Assembly: GCF_007830125.1 (NCBI RefSeq)
Contig: NZ_VLLG01000003.1
Span: 1,691,115 to 1,755,114 of the forward strand
Direction: 5' to 3'
Length of the DNA: 64,000 nucleotides
From: Chitinophaga japonensis
Lineage (GTDB): Bacteria > Bacteroidota > Bacteroidia > Chitinophagales > Chitinophagaceae
The translations under genes and the position numbers were made by a program. Of the stretch, positions 9,583 through 17,752 are shown piece after piece. The notes under the pieces are model-generated. The model made no database searches. It was not told where the DNA came from and saw only the letters and a list, made by a program, of their open reading frames with translations. The stretch's first letter is position 1, and the number at the start of each line of letters is the position of its first letter.

Positions 9583-10151
9583 TAACGTTTATGGCTGGGT
9601 TGCTTTTCCAGCAACTGTTTTAAATTCCGCTTCCCGTTCTGGATATAGCTTTTTACCTGCAGCAGCGTATAACCGGTTTTATCGGCTATTTGCTGGTAGG
9701 ATAGTTTGGACAGGTAGAACAGCCGGATGCAGGTGCGCTGCTCCTCGTTCAGGCGATCCAGCGCCTGTTCCATATTTTCCAGGAGCTGGTCCTTTTCCTT
9801 ATGCCCGGAGAGGTCTTCCGGTTCCGGCGCAGCAGGCATATGCTTGTCGGATATCTCTTCCTGGTATTTCACATGCTTTTGCCGCAGTTGCATCAGGCAG
9901 TGGTTCCTGGCTACCTGGTATATCCATGCCCGGAAGTATTGTATCTCATGCCGGTTGATCTCCGACAATACTTTCAGGAATACCTGCTGTACGCTGTCCC
10001 TGGCATCCTCTTCATTTTTCAGGTATTTCATGCACATACCCAGCAGCAATACGGCATAGCGGTCAAACAGGATGCCGATCCAGTCCCCGTTATTATCCGC
10101 TTTGTAGCGTCGTAATAATTCTTCGTCGGTTAAAGGCGGGTTGTTATTCAC
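9582..10151 (-). CDS. ECF-family RNA polymerase sigma factor
   Basis: A 189-residue sigma-70 family protein of ECF type. Region 2 covers about residues 22-90 (FDRYAVLLLGMCMKYLKNEEDARDSVQQVFLKVL, then FRAWIYQVARNHCLM) and region 4 about 130-180 (LNEEQRTCIRLFYLSKLSYQQIADKTGYTL, a helix-turn-helix). It directs RNA polymerase to target promoters when released by the coupled zf-HC2 protein. The initiation codon is GTG at 10151; I see no in-frame ATG before region 2. A short remnant of the octad repeat (two units, 10171-10186) lies just upstream. Targets are unknown. Confidence 0.88.
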   Translation of the reverse strand: MNNNPPLTDEELLRRYKADNNGDWIGILFDRYAVLLLGMCMKYLKNEEDARDSVQQVFLKVLSEINRHEIQYFRAWIYQVARNHCLMQLRQKHVKYQEEISDKHMPAAPEPEDLSGHKEKDQLLENMEQALDRLNEEQRTCIRLFYLSKLSYQQIADKTGYTLLQVKSYIQNGKRNLKQLLEKQPSHKR

Positions 10152-10190
10152 AGGTCAAAGATAGAAATTAATGTGCGGATGTACGGGTAT

Positions 10191-11219
10191 TTACAGGTTG
10201 TCTAACGCTTGCTGGGCGGCCTGTTTCATGCTGCCATCCATCCGTACCACTTCCTTGAACATGCGCCGGGCGCGGCCGTTCTGTTTCTTTTCACGGTAGC
10301 AGATGCCCAACTGGTAGCGCGCCAGTTCGCCCACGCGGCCGGTGTTGGAAGTCAGCCGTTTATAGCGGGAAATAGCTTCATTGAGATCGCCCTGCTGCTG
10401 GTATACCATGGCGGCCTTGTAGAGGAACTCATCCGTGTCCATGGCGGTGGAAGTAGCAGGTTTGGCGGGAGGGGGCGTAGCCGGCGGGGGAGCCTGGGTT
10501 TTGGCGACCGTGGTGGCCGGCGTATCCTTTTCCTTTTCCTCTTTCGGTGTGTTGGCCGCGGTGGCCGGTTTCTTCACAGAATCCTCTGTTTTGGGCGCCG
10601 GCGGCGTTGGTGCGGCCCTGGTTACCACGATGCTGTCTGCTGCCGGCTTTTGCGGCGCCGGCGGCGCTGCTTTGACCGTATCTTTCCGGGGAGCAGCGGC
10701 AACGGGTATTTCGCTCTTGTCTGCCAGGCTTGCTTCCTGGTGGCGGGCGCTATCCGGTGGCGGCGTGGTGGACATGGCGGCAGCCGGCACGATGGGTAAA
10801 GCCGCGGGACGGGCCATGACCGGCTTGTTGCGGTTATATTCCTGCATCAGGTACAGTCCTGCGCCACCGCCGGCAATAAAGGCCACTACCCAGAAGTAGA
10901 TGAGCAGGCTTTCCCGCTTCTTGGACTTCCGGATATAGCGTTCCATTTTCTGCAACTGGGACACCGGCTTGATGCTGTCGCGGATATACTGCTGTATGCC
11001 GGCGGAAAGGGTTTGGTATTGCTCCATTTGCCCTTCTTTTTGCAGGGATTGCAAGGCTTCATAGCATAGGTCGCAGTCTACCAGGTGCTGCTCTACCAGG
11101 TGTTTTTCAATATCGGTGAGCCTGCCTTCCAGGTACCTGGGCAGCTGATCTTTATTAAGGCAGCGGATGCCGGCAAAGATCTTCAGCAATTTTTCGTTAT
11201 GGGTAAAATTATCTGACAT
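10191..11219 (-). CDS. Membrane anti-sigma-like protein with zf-HC2, Pro/Ala-rich linker and TPR tail
   Basis: A 342-residue protein. Residues 25-60 hold a zf-HC2 motif (HLVEQHLVDCDLC), residues about 105-125 a membrane segment (LLIYFWVVAFIAGGGAGLYL), residues about 135-260 a long linker rich in Pro, Ala, Thr and Lys that would span the periplasm, and residues about 262-340 a tetratricopeptide-like pair (DLNEAISRYKRLTSNTG, ARRMFKEVVRMDGS). The start overlaps the 3' end of the sigma gene at 11784 by 11 bases, so it is probably that factor's regulator. The extracytoplasmic TPR suggests a protein partner as signal, unlike the short regulator at 9217. Function is inferred from architecture. Confidence 0.72.
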   Translation of the reverse strand: MSDNFTHNEKLLKIFAGIRCLNKDQLPRYLEGRLTDIEKHLVEQHLVDCDLCYEALQSLQKEGQMEQYQTLSAGIQQYIRDSIKPVSQLQKMERYIRKSKKRESLLIYFWVVAFIAGGGAGLYLMQEYNRNKPVMARPAALPIVPAAAMSTTPPPDSARHQEASLADKSEIPVAAAPRKDTVKAAPPAPQKPAADSIVVTRAAPTPPAPKTEDSVKKPATAANTPKEEKEKDTPATTVAKTQAPPPATPPPAKPATSTAMDTDEFLYKAAMVYQQQGDLNEAISRYKRLTSNTGRVGELARYQLGICYREKKQNGRARRMFKEVVRMDGSMKQAAQQALDNL

Positions 11220-11784
11220 AGGTTTGATTCGTAAGTTGCATAGCCAGCCTGCTCTTTGCTTTCTTCAGGAGTTGTCTTACTTTTTCCGTTGTATATCCTT
11301 TTTGAGCGGCGAGGCCGGTAAAGGTTTGGTTTTCGAGGTAGAATTGTTCCACCAGGAAGCGGTCTTCTGTGCTCAGCCCGGACAGCGCTTTCTGCACCTG
11401 TGCGATCAGCGCCTGTTTCTCTATGGTATTGGTGGCGGCTTTCTCCACCCTGTTTTCCGTATGTAGCTGGTCCCTGGCATCCCGGGAAGGGTAGTAGGGC
11501 ACCTGTTTTTCCGGGTTGGCAAAATAGCTTTTGATGGTTTGATGTATCCATTCATTCGCCTTCTGGATGGTTTGGGTCTTGAGACTGTTGCTCAGGCGTT
11601 GCAGCAGGGAAGGAAAAAGGGTTTGCGGGTTGGTGCCGGGATTGTTCCTGAATGACGGTAAACAAACAGCCACCAGCAAATGACTGTATCTTTCCAACAA
11701 AACGCCCTCCGCCTCCCGGTCCTTCAATTTACGGGCCCTGGAGATCAGTTCTTTATCTGAAAGATTCCTTAGTTGCTGGTACAT
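11209..11784 (-). CDS. Divergent ECF-type sigma factor
   Basis: A 191-residue protein of sigma-70 type with a poorly conserved region 2 (about 15-85) and a clear C-terminal region 4 helix-turn-helix (about 140-185: LSTEDRFLVEQFYLENQTFTGLAAQKGYTTEKVRQLLKKAK). The next gene starts inside it, so the pair is translationally coupled. Together with the sigma/anti-sigma pair at 9217-10151 it makes two such modules back to back in the same orientation. No promoter of the classical Bacteroidetes type was recognised upstream; the gap to the divergent gene at 11881 is AT-rich. Confidence 0.72.
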   Translation of the reverse strand: MYQQLRNLSDKELISRARKLKDREAEGVLLERYSHLLVAVCLPSFRNNPGTNPQTLFPSLLQRLSNSLKTQTIQKANEWIHQTIKSYFANPEKQVPYYPSRDARDQLHTENRVEKAATNTIEKQALIAQVQKALSGLSTEDRFLVEQFYLENQTFTGLAAQKGYTTEKVRQLLKKAKSRLAMQLTNQTYVR

Positions 11785-11880
11785 CGTCTTATTATCTATA
11801 TTTACGTATAAATGCGAAAATGGTTCACTTGCTTTTGCATTATTTCCTTAAAATAATAACATAGTAATTATACAATTAAT

Positions 11881-12663
11881 ATGCCATATGCCATTATTGT
11901 AGTACCGGTCATGCCTTTGCGGGCAACAGCTTCCCACAAAAGCGAAATGATCTCCCAGGGGCTATGGGGAGAATGCGTCACCCTGCTGGAAACAGGCGCC
12001 GACGGATGGGTAAGGGTAAAATGCCAGTTTGACGGTTACGAGGGCTGGGCTACCGCCAGTCACCTGGAAACGATTGACCAGCAGCTATTTGACGCACCCT
12101 ACACCCACTACGCCCCGCACTGGGTAACGCCGGTCAGCATCAACGGCTGGCCCATGTACATACCCTATGGGTGCCTGGTAAAGGCGCCCGGTGTAAAACG
12201 TACGGTCTGGGGAAAAGCGGAGGTACAATTTGAGGAAATTCACCCGTTGGCCCCGCAGGAGGGGCAGCCTTCCGGGGACAGCCTCATGCGCATTGCCTCC
12301 CGTTTTCTGAACTGCGGCTATCTCTGGGGCGGCCGGTCCGTGTTTGGCATAGACTGTTCGGGGTTTACCCAGTCTGTCTACAAGCTGCTGAATGTGCCCC
12401 TGCTGCGGGATGCCTACCAGCAGGCCACCCAGGGCGTTACGGTAGATTTCCTGCAGGAAGCGCGTACCGGCGACCTGGCTTTCTTCGACAACGAGGAGGG
12501 GCATATTACCCATGTGGGCATCCTGCTGAATGATCACGAGATCATACATGCATCCGGTAAGGTGAGGATAGATGCCATTGACAACCAGGGTATCATCAAT
12601 ACCGATACCGGGCTGCGCACCCATAAGCTGAGGATCATCAGGAGGCTGGTGAAAGGTGAATAG
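11881..12663 (+). CDS. NlpC/P60 cell-wall peptidase with N-terminal SH3-like domains
   Basis: A 260-residue cysteine peptidase, probably a gamma-D-glutamyl-diamino acid endopeptidase of the YkfC type that digests peptidoglycan peptides. SH3-like region at about 1-125 (GLWGECVTLLE, GWVRVKCQFDGYEGWATASHLE), NlpC/P60 domain at 135-255 with catalytic Cys159 (GIDCSGFTQ), His211 (THVGI) and a third polar residue His223 (IIHASG). There is no signal peptide, so it likely acts on recycled muropeptides in the cytoplasm. It stands alone between the divergent sigma gene and the convergent pyrophosphatase. Confidence 0.88.
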   Translation: MPYAIIVVPVMPLRATASHKSEMISQGLWGECVTLLETGADGWVRVKCQFDGYEGWATASHLETIDQQLFDAPYTHYAPHWVTPVSINGWPMYIPYGCLVKAPGVKRTVWGKAEVQFEEIHPLAPQEGQPSGDSLMRIASRFLNCGYLWGGRSVFGIDCSGFTQSVYKLLNVPLLRDAYQQATQGVTVDFLQEARTGDLAFFDNEEGHITHVGILLNDHEIIHASGKVRIDAIDNQGIINTDTGLRTHKLRIIRRLVKGE

Positions 12664-12692
12664 CCGGGCCATTCACCTTTCGCGCTTTACCA

Positions 12693-13229
12693 TTAGTTGG
12701 TGAACATGCTTTCGTATTGCCGGATGCTCTCTTCAATGATCTTTTCGGCTACCGCTTTGTTCTGGAACTCTTCCACCTTTACGGTCTTGTTTTCCAGCTT
12801 TTTGTATTCTTCGAAGAAGTGACGCATTTCAGCAATGAAGTGGGGCGGCAGCTCCGCAATATCGTTGATATGGTTCACGCTCATGTCGTTGGCTGCCACG
12901 GCTATGATCTTATCGTCCGCCTCGCCGCTGTCTATCATCTGCATCACGCCGATCACCTTTGCCTCCATGATACAGAGGGGCACTACATCCACCTGGGAAA
13001 GGATCAGGATGTCCAGGGGGTCATGATCGTCGCAGTAGGTGCGGGGTATAAAGCCATAATTGGCCGGGTAGTATACGGAGGAGTACAGCACCCTGTCCAG
13101 CTTTAACAGCCCGCTTTCCTTATCCAGCTCGTATTTGGCGCGGCAACCTTTAGGTATTTCAATAATTGCATTCACGATGTGCGGCGCCTCTGATCCGGGG
13201 CTAACACTATGCCATGGATTTGTTGTCAT
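12693..13229 (-). CDS. ppa: Inorganic pyrophosphatase, family I
   Basis: Hydrolyses pyrophosphate to phosphate in the cytoplasm and so drives biosynthetic reactions; needs Mg2+. 178 residues, typical of the soluble family I enzyme. Signatures: [16 protein letters not shown] (21-36), [20 protein letters not shown] (54-73, which contains the Asp-rich metal site), and the [23 protein letters not shown] block. The start ATG at 13229 is followed by a short tail before the conserved core. A 270-base gap separates it from the DUF4878 lipoprotein and holds a heptad element in its distal half; I see no clear -33/-7 pair in the proximal half. Confidence 0.95.
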   Translation of the reverse strand: MTTNPWHSVSPGSEAPHIVNAIIEIPKGCRAKYELDKESGLLKLDRVLYSSVYYPANYGFIPRTYCDDHDPLDILILSQVDVVPLCIMEAKVIGVMQMIDSGEADDKIIAVAANDMSVNHINDIAELPPHFIAEMRHFFEEYKKLENKTVKVEEFQNKAVAEKIIEESIRQYESMFTN

Positions 13230-13399
13230 ATTCTGCTTCTTTTGCTTTTATGGTTACTCCAATTGATTTTTAATGTTTCATGTTCACCAATGTGCTTTCA
13301 TTGTTCGTCTGCCGGTAAATGGTTGACTTACAGGGGCTGGCCATTGCATTCCCGGCGGCACTGGCAAATGTGCCGGCAAAAATAAAGCGCAGGCAGAAG

Positions 13400-13502
13400 A
13401 ATTAAAAATTAATCATTAACAATTAATAGTACTTATAACAGTAGTGCTTTATGAAAGAACCGGTGTTACGACTATTAATTATTCATTTTTAGCTATTAAT
13501 TT
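13400..13502. repeat. Heptad inverted-repeat element, AATTAAT family
   Basis: The left arm (13400-13427) is four tandem units close to AATTAAT; the right arm (13472-13502) is the inverse with the same period and reaches into the stop codon of the DUF4878 lipoprotein gene (13501-13503). The loop contains GTGTTACG at 13463-13470, immediately before the right arm, a motif found again in other elements of this window. Confidence 0.85.
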
Positions 13503-13965
13503 ATTTTACCTGGGCGGGCGGCATTAAGGTATCCGGTTGCATCATGGTGCTGGAATCGAAAGAAGCGGGCGGTATGTAGTTAGGGATAATGCTTTCGAAG
13601 GTAAGGGATATCTTCCATTGCCCGTGCTCCTTCACCAGCTGCAACATCTCCTTCTGTTTGGAGGAGGAGTTGAGCACGGTAACGGTAGCTTTGTCGCCGT
13701 TTTCCTGGCTGTCGATCACCTCTATTCTTGCGTTCCTGATCTTTTCGCGTTCGGCTTCATTCCGGCGGGCATCAAAGAAAGAATAGAGTTGTATCACCTG
13801 TTGCGACTCTTTGGTGGCGTACTCCCTGGCCTGTTCAAAGTTGGATTCCTGGATGGCATGCATGAATTCAAGCGCCACTTCCTGTGGTGTAGCTCTTTGC
13901 TTACAGCCGCTCAGCAAGACTCCTGTTAAAAGCACCAGGGTAAGAATCCGCAAATAATTGGTCAT
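13501..13965 (-). CDS. DUF4878-like lipoprotein
   Basis: A 154-residue lipoprotein. The signal peptide ends in LLSGCKQ, giving lipidation at Cys21. The mature part resembles the NTF2-like DUF4878 family: ATPQEVALEFMHAIQESNFEQAREYATKES at the N-terminal side followed by alternating beta strands and VKEHGQWKISLTFES. Function is unknown; the fold is often found in envelope lipoproteins. Its promoter has a near-perfect Bacteroidetes consensus (see 13993-14023). The stop codon lies within the arm of a heptad element. Single gene between pyrophosphatase and phoH. Confidence 0.8.
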   Translation of the reverse strand: MTNYLRILTLVLLTGVLLSGCKQRATPQEVALEFMHAIQESNFEQAREYATKESQQVIQLYSFFDARRNEAEREKIRNARIEVIDSQENGDKATVTVLNSSSKQKEMLQLVKEHGQWKISLTFESIIPNYIPPASFDSSTMMQPDTLMPPAQVK

Positions 13966-13992
13966 GCAGTTGCTGAATTAAAATAACATTAA

Positions 13993-14023
13993 CAAAAATA
14001 GGGGGAAAGTCTAAATCTACAAA
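13993..14023 (-). promoter_or_regulatory. Bacteroidetes-type promoter of the DUF4878 lipoprotein
   Basis: On the minus strand TTTG (14023-14020), 19 bases, then TATTTTTG (14000-13993), an exact match to the TTTG / TAnnTTTG consensus of the phylum's primary sigma factor, 27 bases before the ATG at 13965. Confidence 0.7.
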
Positions 14024-14128
14024 GAAAGCGGTAAAGCGATCATTCATCAACTGCAGGCTGCCACCGGTAACGTCCCCGTATTCAGGCGTTGAACATACTA
14101 TAAACGCTGTTAAGGAAGTGTTAATTGT

Positions 14129-14156
14129 AGCAGTTAGCTGCGCGCAGCTAACTGCT
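14129..14156 (-). terminator. Perfect palindrome after phoH, AGTTAGC type
   Basis: A perfect 28-base palindrome centred on the CG of TGCGCGCA, six bases past the phoH stop codon. It can form a strong hairpin in the RNA. The inner sequence AGCAGTTAGCTG recurs almost exactly in the terminator at 28952-28987, so the two are probably copies of one element. Confidence 0.65.
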
Positions 14157-14162
14157 TTTTAT

Positions 14163-15116
14163 TCAGTGTTCTTCCTTGTCCTTGTCGTAAGCCCGGATAA
14201 TCGCTTTTACCAGGCGGTGCCTTACCACGTCCTCTTCATCGAGCTGCAGGTAACCGATGCCGTCAATATGCCGCAGGATGCGGGTAGCCTTTTCCAGGCC
14301 GGATTTCTGGTTCTTCGGCAGGTCTATCTGCGTAAGGTCGCCGGTAATGATGGCCTTGGCAGAGGCGCCGATACGGGTCAGGAACATTTTAAGCTGCAGA
14401 TCGGTGGCGTTCTGGGCCTCATCCAGGATAATGAAGGAATTGTCCAGTGTACGGCCACGCATATACGCCAGGGGAGCTATTTCTATTACGCGGTTGGTCA
14501 TAAAATAGCTCAGCTTATCAGCCGGTATCATATCATCCAGCGCGTCGTACAGGGGGCGCAGGTAAGGGTCTATCTTTTCCTTCAGGTCGCCGGGAAGGAA
14601 GCCCAGGCTTTCGCCGGCTTCCACGGCAGGGCGGGTCAGGATGATCTTGCGTACGGCCTTGTTCTTGAGGGCGCGCACGGCCAGGGCTACTGCCGTATAA
14701 GTTTTACCGGTACCGGCGGGGCCAATGGCGAATACGATATCGTTCTTTTCCGCCAGTGCCACCATTTTCTGCTGGTTGGCGGTCCTGGCCCTTACGGTGC
14801 GCCCGTTGGGACCAAAAACCAGCACGTCGTTGGGGTTGCGCTCCGTGAAGTTGTCCACGCTTTCCTCATCGCCCAGCAGTTGTTCAAAATAACCTTCTGT
14901 CAGGTTGCCGTTCCGTTCCAGGTATTTTACGATCTGGCCTATCTTATCCTTTGCGGTAGCTACCTCTTCAGGCGCGCCTGACAGTTTGAGCTGGGTACCC
15001 CTGGAAAGTATTTTCAGCAGCGGATATTTCTTTTTGAGCAGGTCCAGTTTTCCGTTATTTACTCCAAAAAACTCGATAGGATTGATACTATCCAAGTTGA
15101 TGATTGATTCTGTCAA
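14163..15116 (-). CDS. PhoH-family ATPase
   Basis: A 317-residue PhoH-like P-loop ATPase, a cytoplasmic family linked to RNA metabolism and phosphate starvation. N-terminal part (15-90) resembles the KH-like segment that PhoH proteins use for RNA (LKLSGAPEEVATAKDKIGQI). Walker A is GPAGTGKT (132-139), then LTRPAVEAGESLGFLPGDL, and Walker B SFIILDEAQNAT (about 225-236). The initiation codon is TTG at 15116 (TTG ACA GAA), with no in-frame ATG near; such starts are easily misplaced but the N-terminus MTESIINLDSI fits the family. A 28-base palindrome follows the stop codon. Confidence 0.92.
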   Translation of the reverse strand: MTESIINLDSINPIEFFGVNNGKLDLLKKKYPLLKILSRGTQLKLSGAPEEVATAKDKIGQIVKYLERNGNLTEGYFEQLLGDEESVDNFTERNPNDVLVFGPNGRTVRARTANQQKMVALAEKNDIVFAIGPAGTGKTYTAVALAVRALKNKAVRKIILTRPAVEAGESLGFLPGDLKEKIDPYLRPLYDALDDMIPADKLSYFMTNRVIEIAPLAYMRGRTLDNSFIILDEAQNATDLQLKMFLTRIGASAKAIITGDLTQIDLPKNQKSGLEKATRILRHIDGIGYLQLDEEDVVRHRLVKAIIRAYDKDKEEH

Positions 15117-15500
15117 TTATAGTACGGTTTTAAACTAAATGTTTGTAATATAAGCGTTTTTAAAGCAAACCGGGCGGCATATTTGTTAAGCAATTACTAA
15201 ATCCTGCAACCGCGCGGGTTATCTCGGGCCTGCATCTATGCCACCAGGCAGGCCTCCTTCCAAAGGTACGCCTAATACCGGTAAGGAAGAACAGGCAGGC
15301 GCTACACCGGGCTGCGCGACCGCCATACCAGCCGCAGCAATAATTGCGCCATAGCTGTTTTGTTGTCATTCATGCACCGCCTCTTACCTTGCCGGGGGTA
15401 CGGAAAGTTATTTGCCGTCAAAGATATCTAACCTTTGATAATTGTGAAAATGGGGAAACGAATTTATTCTTACATTTAAGTTTTGTAATAATCCCCTACT
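15117..15500. other. 384-base intergenic region without a supported gene
   Basis: Between phoH and the response regulator. It holds a 69-codon minus-strand frame (15160-15369) rich in Trp, Cys and Arg that matches nothing and has no start context; I do not accept it as a gene. Near 15430 is TAACCTTTG, one base too long for a -7 element. No structured RNA was recognised. Confidence 0.5.
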
Positions 15501-15896
15501 ATGAACCGGCTTAATTTGATTTTTATCGTGGACGATGATCCAATACATCAGCAAATAGCAAAGATCATGATAGAAAGGCAGGGGATCAGCCAGGACATGC
15601 GGACCTTCTCAGACGCCCAGGAAGTGCTGGACTACCTGCAGGGATATGCCGGGCATGGCGAACCGCTGCCCGATGTGATACTGCTGGACCTGAACATGCC
15701 TGTAATGGACGGATGGGATTTCCTGGAAGCATACGCGGGGTTCCAGGATAGCCTGCCCGGGAACATCCGGATCTATGTATTAACCTCCTCTATTGACGAG
15801 AATGACCGTGAAAGAGTGCGGGCCTATTCCTTTGTGAAAGGTTACCTTACCAAACCCCTGACCAGGGACGTTATTTTGCAACTGGCGGAGCAGTAG
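15501..15896 (+). CDS. Stand-alone response regulator receiver domain
   Basis: A 131-residue CheY-like receiver domain with no output domain. Acidic pocket VDDDP (10-14), phospho-acceptor Asp63 in ILLDLNMPVMDGW, the conserved Thr/Ser in LTSSID and Lys in YLTKPL. The insertion LQGYAGHGEPLPD before the phospho-site and the DLNMPVMDGWDFLEA block are those of receiver-only proteins common in Bacteroidota that work with hybrid or orphan histidine kinases. No kinase is adjacent, so the partner is unknown. It converges on rpe. Confidence 0.92.
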   Translation: MNRLNLIFIVDDDPIHQQIAKIMIERQGISQDMRTFSDAQEVLDYLQGYAGHGEPLPDVILLDLNMPVMDGWDFLEAYAGFQDSLPGNIRIYVLTSSIDENDRERVRAYSFVKGYLTKPLTRDVILQLAEQ

Positions 15897-15904
15897 GATG
15901 CAGG

Positions 15905-16564
15905 TCAGCTTTGCTTCAGTTGTTTGATCACGGTTGCCGGGTCGGCGGCGGAAAATACCGTACTGCCTGCTACCAGCACGTCTGCGCCGGCTTCCACAAT
16001 CGCAGCGGCGTTCTCTACCGTCACACCACCATCTACTTCCACCAGGGCATGCGCCTGCTGCCCGTTGATCAGGGCCCTGAGCTGCCGCAGCTTGGGCAGG
16101 GTTTGCGGGATAAAGGACTGCCCGCCAAAGCCGGGATTCACGCTCATAATCAGCACTACATCTATGTCCCGGATAATGTTTTCCAGTACCTGTACCGGCG
16201 TATGCGGGTTCAGTGCCACGCCGGCCTTCATGCCCAGGGCTTTGATCTGCTGGATATTGCGGTGCAGGTGCACGCAGGCTTCCGCGTGCACGGTCAGTAT
16301 GTTGGCGCCGGCTTTCTGAAAGGCTTCGGCATATTGTTCGGGATGCTCGATCATCAGGTGCACGTCGCAGGTTTTGCGGGCCTGCCTGGTAACATGCGCT
16401 ATAACGGGAATGCCAAAACTGATGTTGGGTACAAACTGCCCGTCCATTACGTCCAGGTGCAGCCAGTCGGCCTCGCTGCGGTTCACCATATCCACGGCTT
16501 TGCCCAGCTCCAGGAAGTTGGCCGCCAGTAAGGAAGGCGCCACCAATACGTTCTTTTTTTCCAT
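15905..16564 (-). CDS. rpe: Ribulose-phosphate 3-epimerase
   Basis: Interconverts ribulose 5-phosphate and xylulose 5-phosphate in the pentose phosphate pathway. 219 residues, a TIM barrel. Signatures: VAPSLLAANFLELGKAV (7-23), WLHLDVMDGQFVPNISFG (34-51, catalytic Asp), HLMIEHPEQY, MSVNPGFGGQSFIP (the phosphate-binding and catalytic stretch) and VEVDGGVTVENA. All the expected metal and acid-base residues are present. It lies 33 bases after the TPR lipoprotein gene and is probably co-transcribed with it. Confidence 0.96.
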   Translation of the reverse strand: MEKKNVLVAPSLLAANFLELGKAVDMVNRSEADWLHLDVMDGQFVPNISFGIPVIAHVTRQARKTCDVHLMIEHPEQYAEAFQKAGANILTVHAEACVHLHRNIQQIKALGMKAGVALNPHTPVQVLENIIRDIDVVLIMSVNPGFGGQSFIPQTLPKLRQLRALINGQQAHALVEVDGGVTVENAAAIVEAGADVLVAGSTVFSAADPATVIKQLKQS

Positions 16565-16597
16565 GCTGTAAAGCTAAATAAATTCCGCTTTCCCGGA

Positions 16598-17602
16598 TCA
16601 GCGGGATAATTTATCCCAGGCCGCCCTGGCTTCGGGATACTCCTTGCGGAAGGAAAGCGCTTTTGCATAATCGCTGAGGGCGGCATTCTTGTCGCCCAGT
16701 TGCTCATGGCAAAGCCCGCGGTAGTAATAGGCTTCCGCATCGGTGGGGCTGGCCCTGGCAGCCATGCTAAAATAGGCCAGCGCGGACTTCCACTGCCGGT
16801 GCCGTACGCCCAGCTTGCCCAGCGCGGTATAGGCGGCCGCGTAGTCCGGGTCTGCCACTATACAGCGTTTATACGTGGCAGTGGCTTCCTTTGTTTTCCC
16901 CAGCTCCTCGTAGTATTGCCCCATTTCATAGAGCGGCTCCGCATTCACGGAGTCCTGGCGGTAGGCCAGCTCATAGTAGCGGGCCGCGTTTGCCGCCCGG
17001 GTGGCCCGCAGCAGGCCGGCCAGCTCCATCACGGCCTCGTACTCGCTTTGTACACCGGCCGCTTCTACGGCGGTTTTCAGGTGGGCAATAGCGCCCAGGG
17101 TATCTTTACGGTCTTCCGCCATGCGGGCTTTCAGGTAAAAGGCCTGTGCATAGGCTTCCGGCTGTTTTTCCAGTACCGTGGCCAGGCTGTCTGCCCGCCC
17201 GTATTGCCCGCTTTCCACCCAGGCCATGGCCAGGCGGTATTGCAGGTAGGCATTACCGGGCATGGTATGCAGGGCTTTTTCAAAGAAAATGGCAGCCGTA
17301 TCATAGCGTTCGTTCACCAGTGCGGCTTCGCCGGCCCCGGCCCAGTGGTCGGTAACGGCAGGCTGCATGGCGGCGGCTTTCTCAAAATCGGCCTGGGCCA
17401 GCAGCGGGTGGGTATTGAACAGCAGCAGGCCCCGCCGGAAATACAGGTCTGCATGGTCCGGGAACCGGAGGATGGAGTCTGTCAGCGGTTGCAGCAGGGG
17501 CGTATGCAATACGGAGTCCGCAGCATTGGCCGCCTGCCGGTTGGAGGACTTGTCCACGCAGGACAGGCAAAAGATCAATAGCAGTAAAGGGAGATATTTC
17601 AT
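16598..17602 (-). CDS. TPR-repeat lipoprotein
   Basis: A 334-residue lipoprotein: signal peptide MKYLPLLLLIFCLSC with lipidation at Cys15, followed by about eight tetratricopeptide-type helical pairs to the C-terminus (for example ADLYFRRGLLLFNTHPLLAQ, AYTALGKLGVRHRQWKSALAYFS, AYYYRGLCHEQLGDKNAALSDYAKAL). It is a protein-protein interaction module facing the periplasm or outer surface. The frame stays open to 17698, but the upstream part is the translated heptad repeat, so the ATG at 17602 is the true start; the repeat arm begins only four bases upstream and would lie in the 5' untranslated RNA. Confidence 0.82.
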   Translation of the reverse strand: MKYLPLLLLIFCLSCVDKSSNRQAANAADSVLHTPLLQPLTDSILRFPDHADLYFRRGLLLFNTHPLLAQADFEKAAAMQPAVTDHWAGAGEAALVNERYDTAAIFFEKALHTMPGNAYLQYRLAMAWVESGQYGRADSLATVLEKQPEAYAQAFYLKARMAEDRKDTLGAIAHLKTAVEAAGVQSEYEAVMELAGLLRATRAANAARYYELAYRQDSVNAEPLYEMGQYYEELGKTKEATATYKRCIVADPDYAAAYTALGKLGVRHRQWKSALAYFSMAARASPTDAEAYYYRGLCHEQLGDKNAALSDYAKALSFRKEYPEARAAWDKLSR

Positions 17603-17605
17603 AAT

Positions 17606-17752
17606 CCAAATTCCAAATTCCAAAATCCAAATCCCAAAATCCAAAATTCCCAAATCCAAAGTTAATACAAGTGCGCATTTACAATCAGAAACTATCATTT
17701 AATAGGACTTTGCGGCACGTGTTTGGGATTTGGATTTTGGATTTTGGAATTT
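17606..17752. repeat. Heptad inverted-repeat element, CCAAAAT family
   Basis: The left arm (17606-17660) has seven to eight tandem units close to CCAAAWT; the right arm (17722-17752) is the inverse (TTTGGRA-type units). The right arm ends at the thrC stop codon (17752-17754) and the left arm abuts the start of the TPR lipoprotein. Transcription from thr into the next gene would pass through this hairpin. Confidence 0.85.

Noticed and set aside
15160..15369. A 69-codon minus-strand frame between phoH and the response regulator.
   Set aside because: Rich in Trp, Cys and Arg, no homologous pattern, no promoter or start context.
17603..17698. N-terminal extension of the TPR lipoprotein.
   Set aside because: It is the translation of the CCAAAAT heptads (repeating LGIxDFGIW); the lipoprotein signal peptide begins at 17602.
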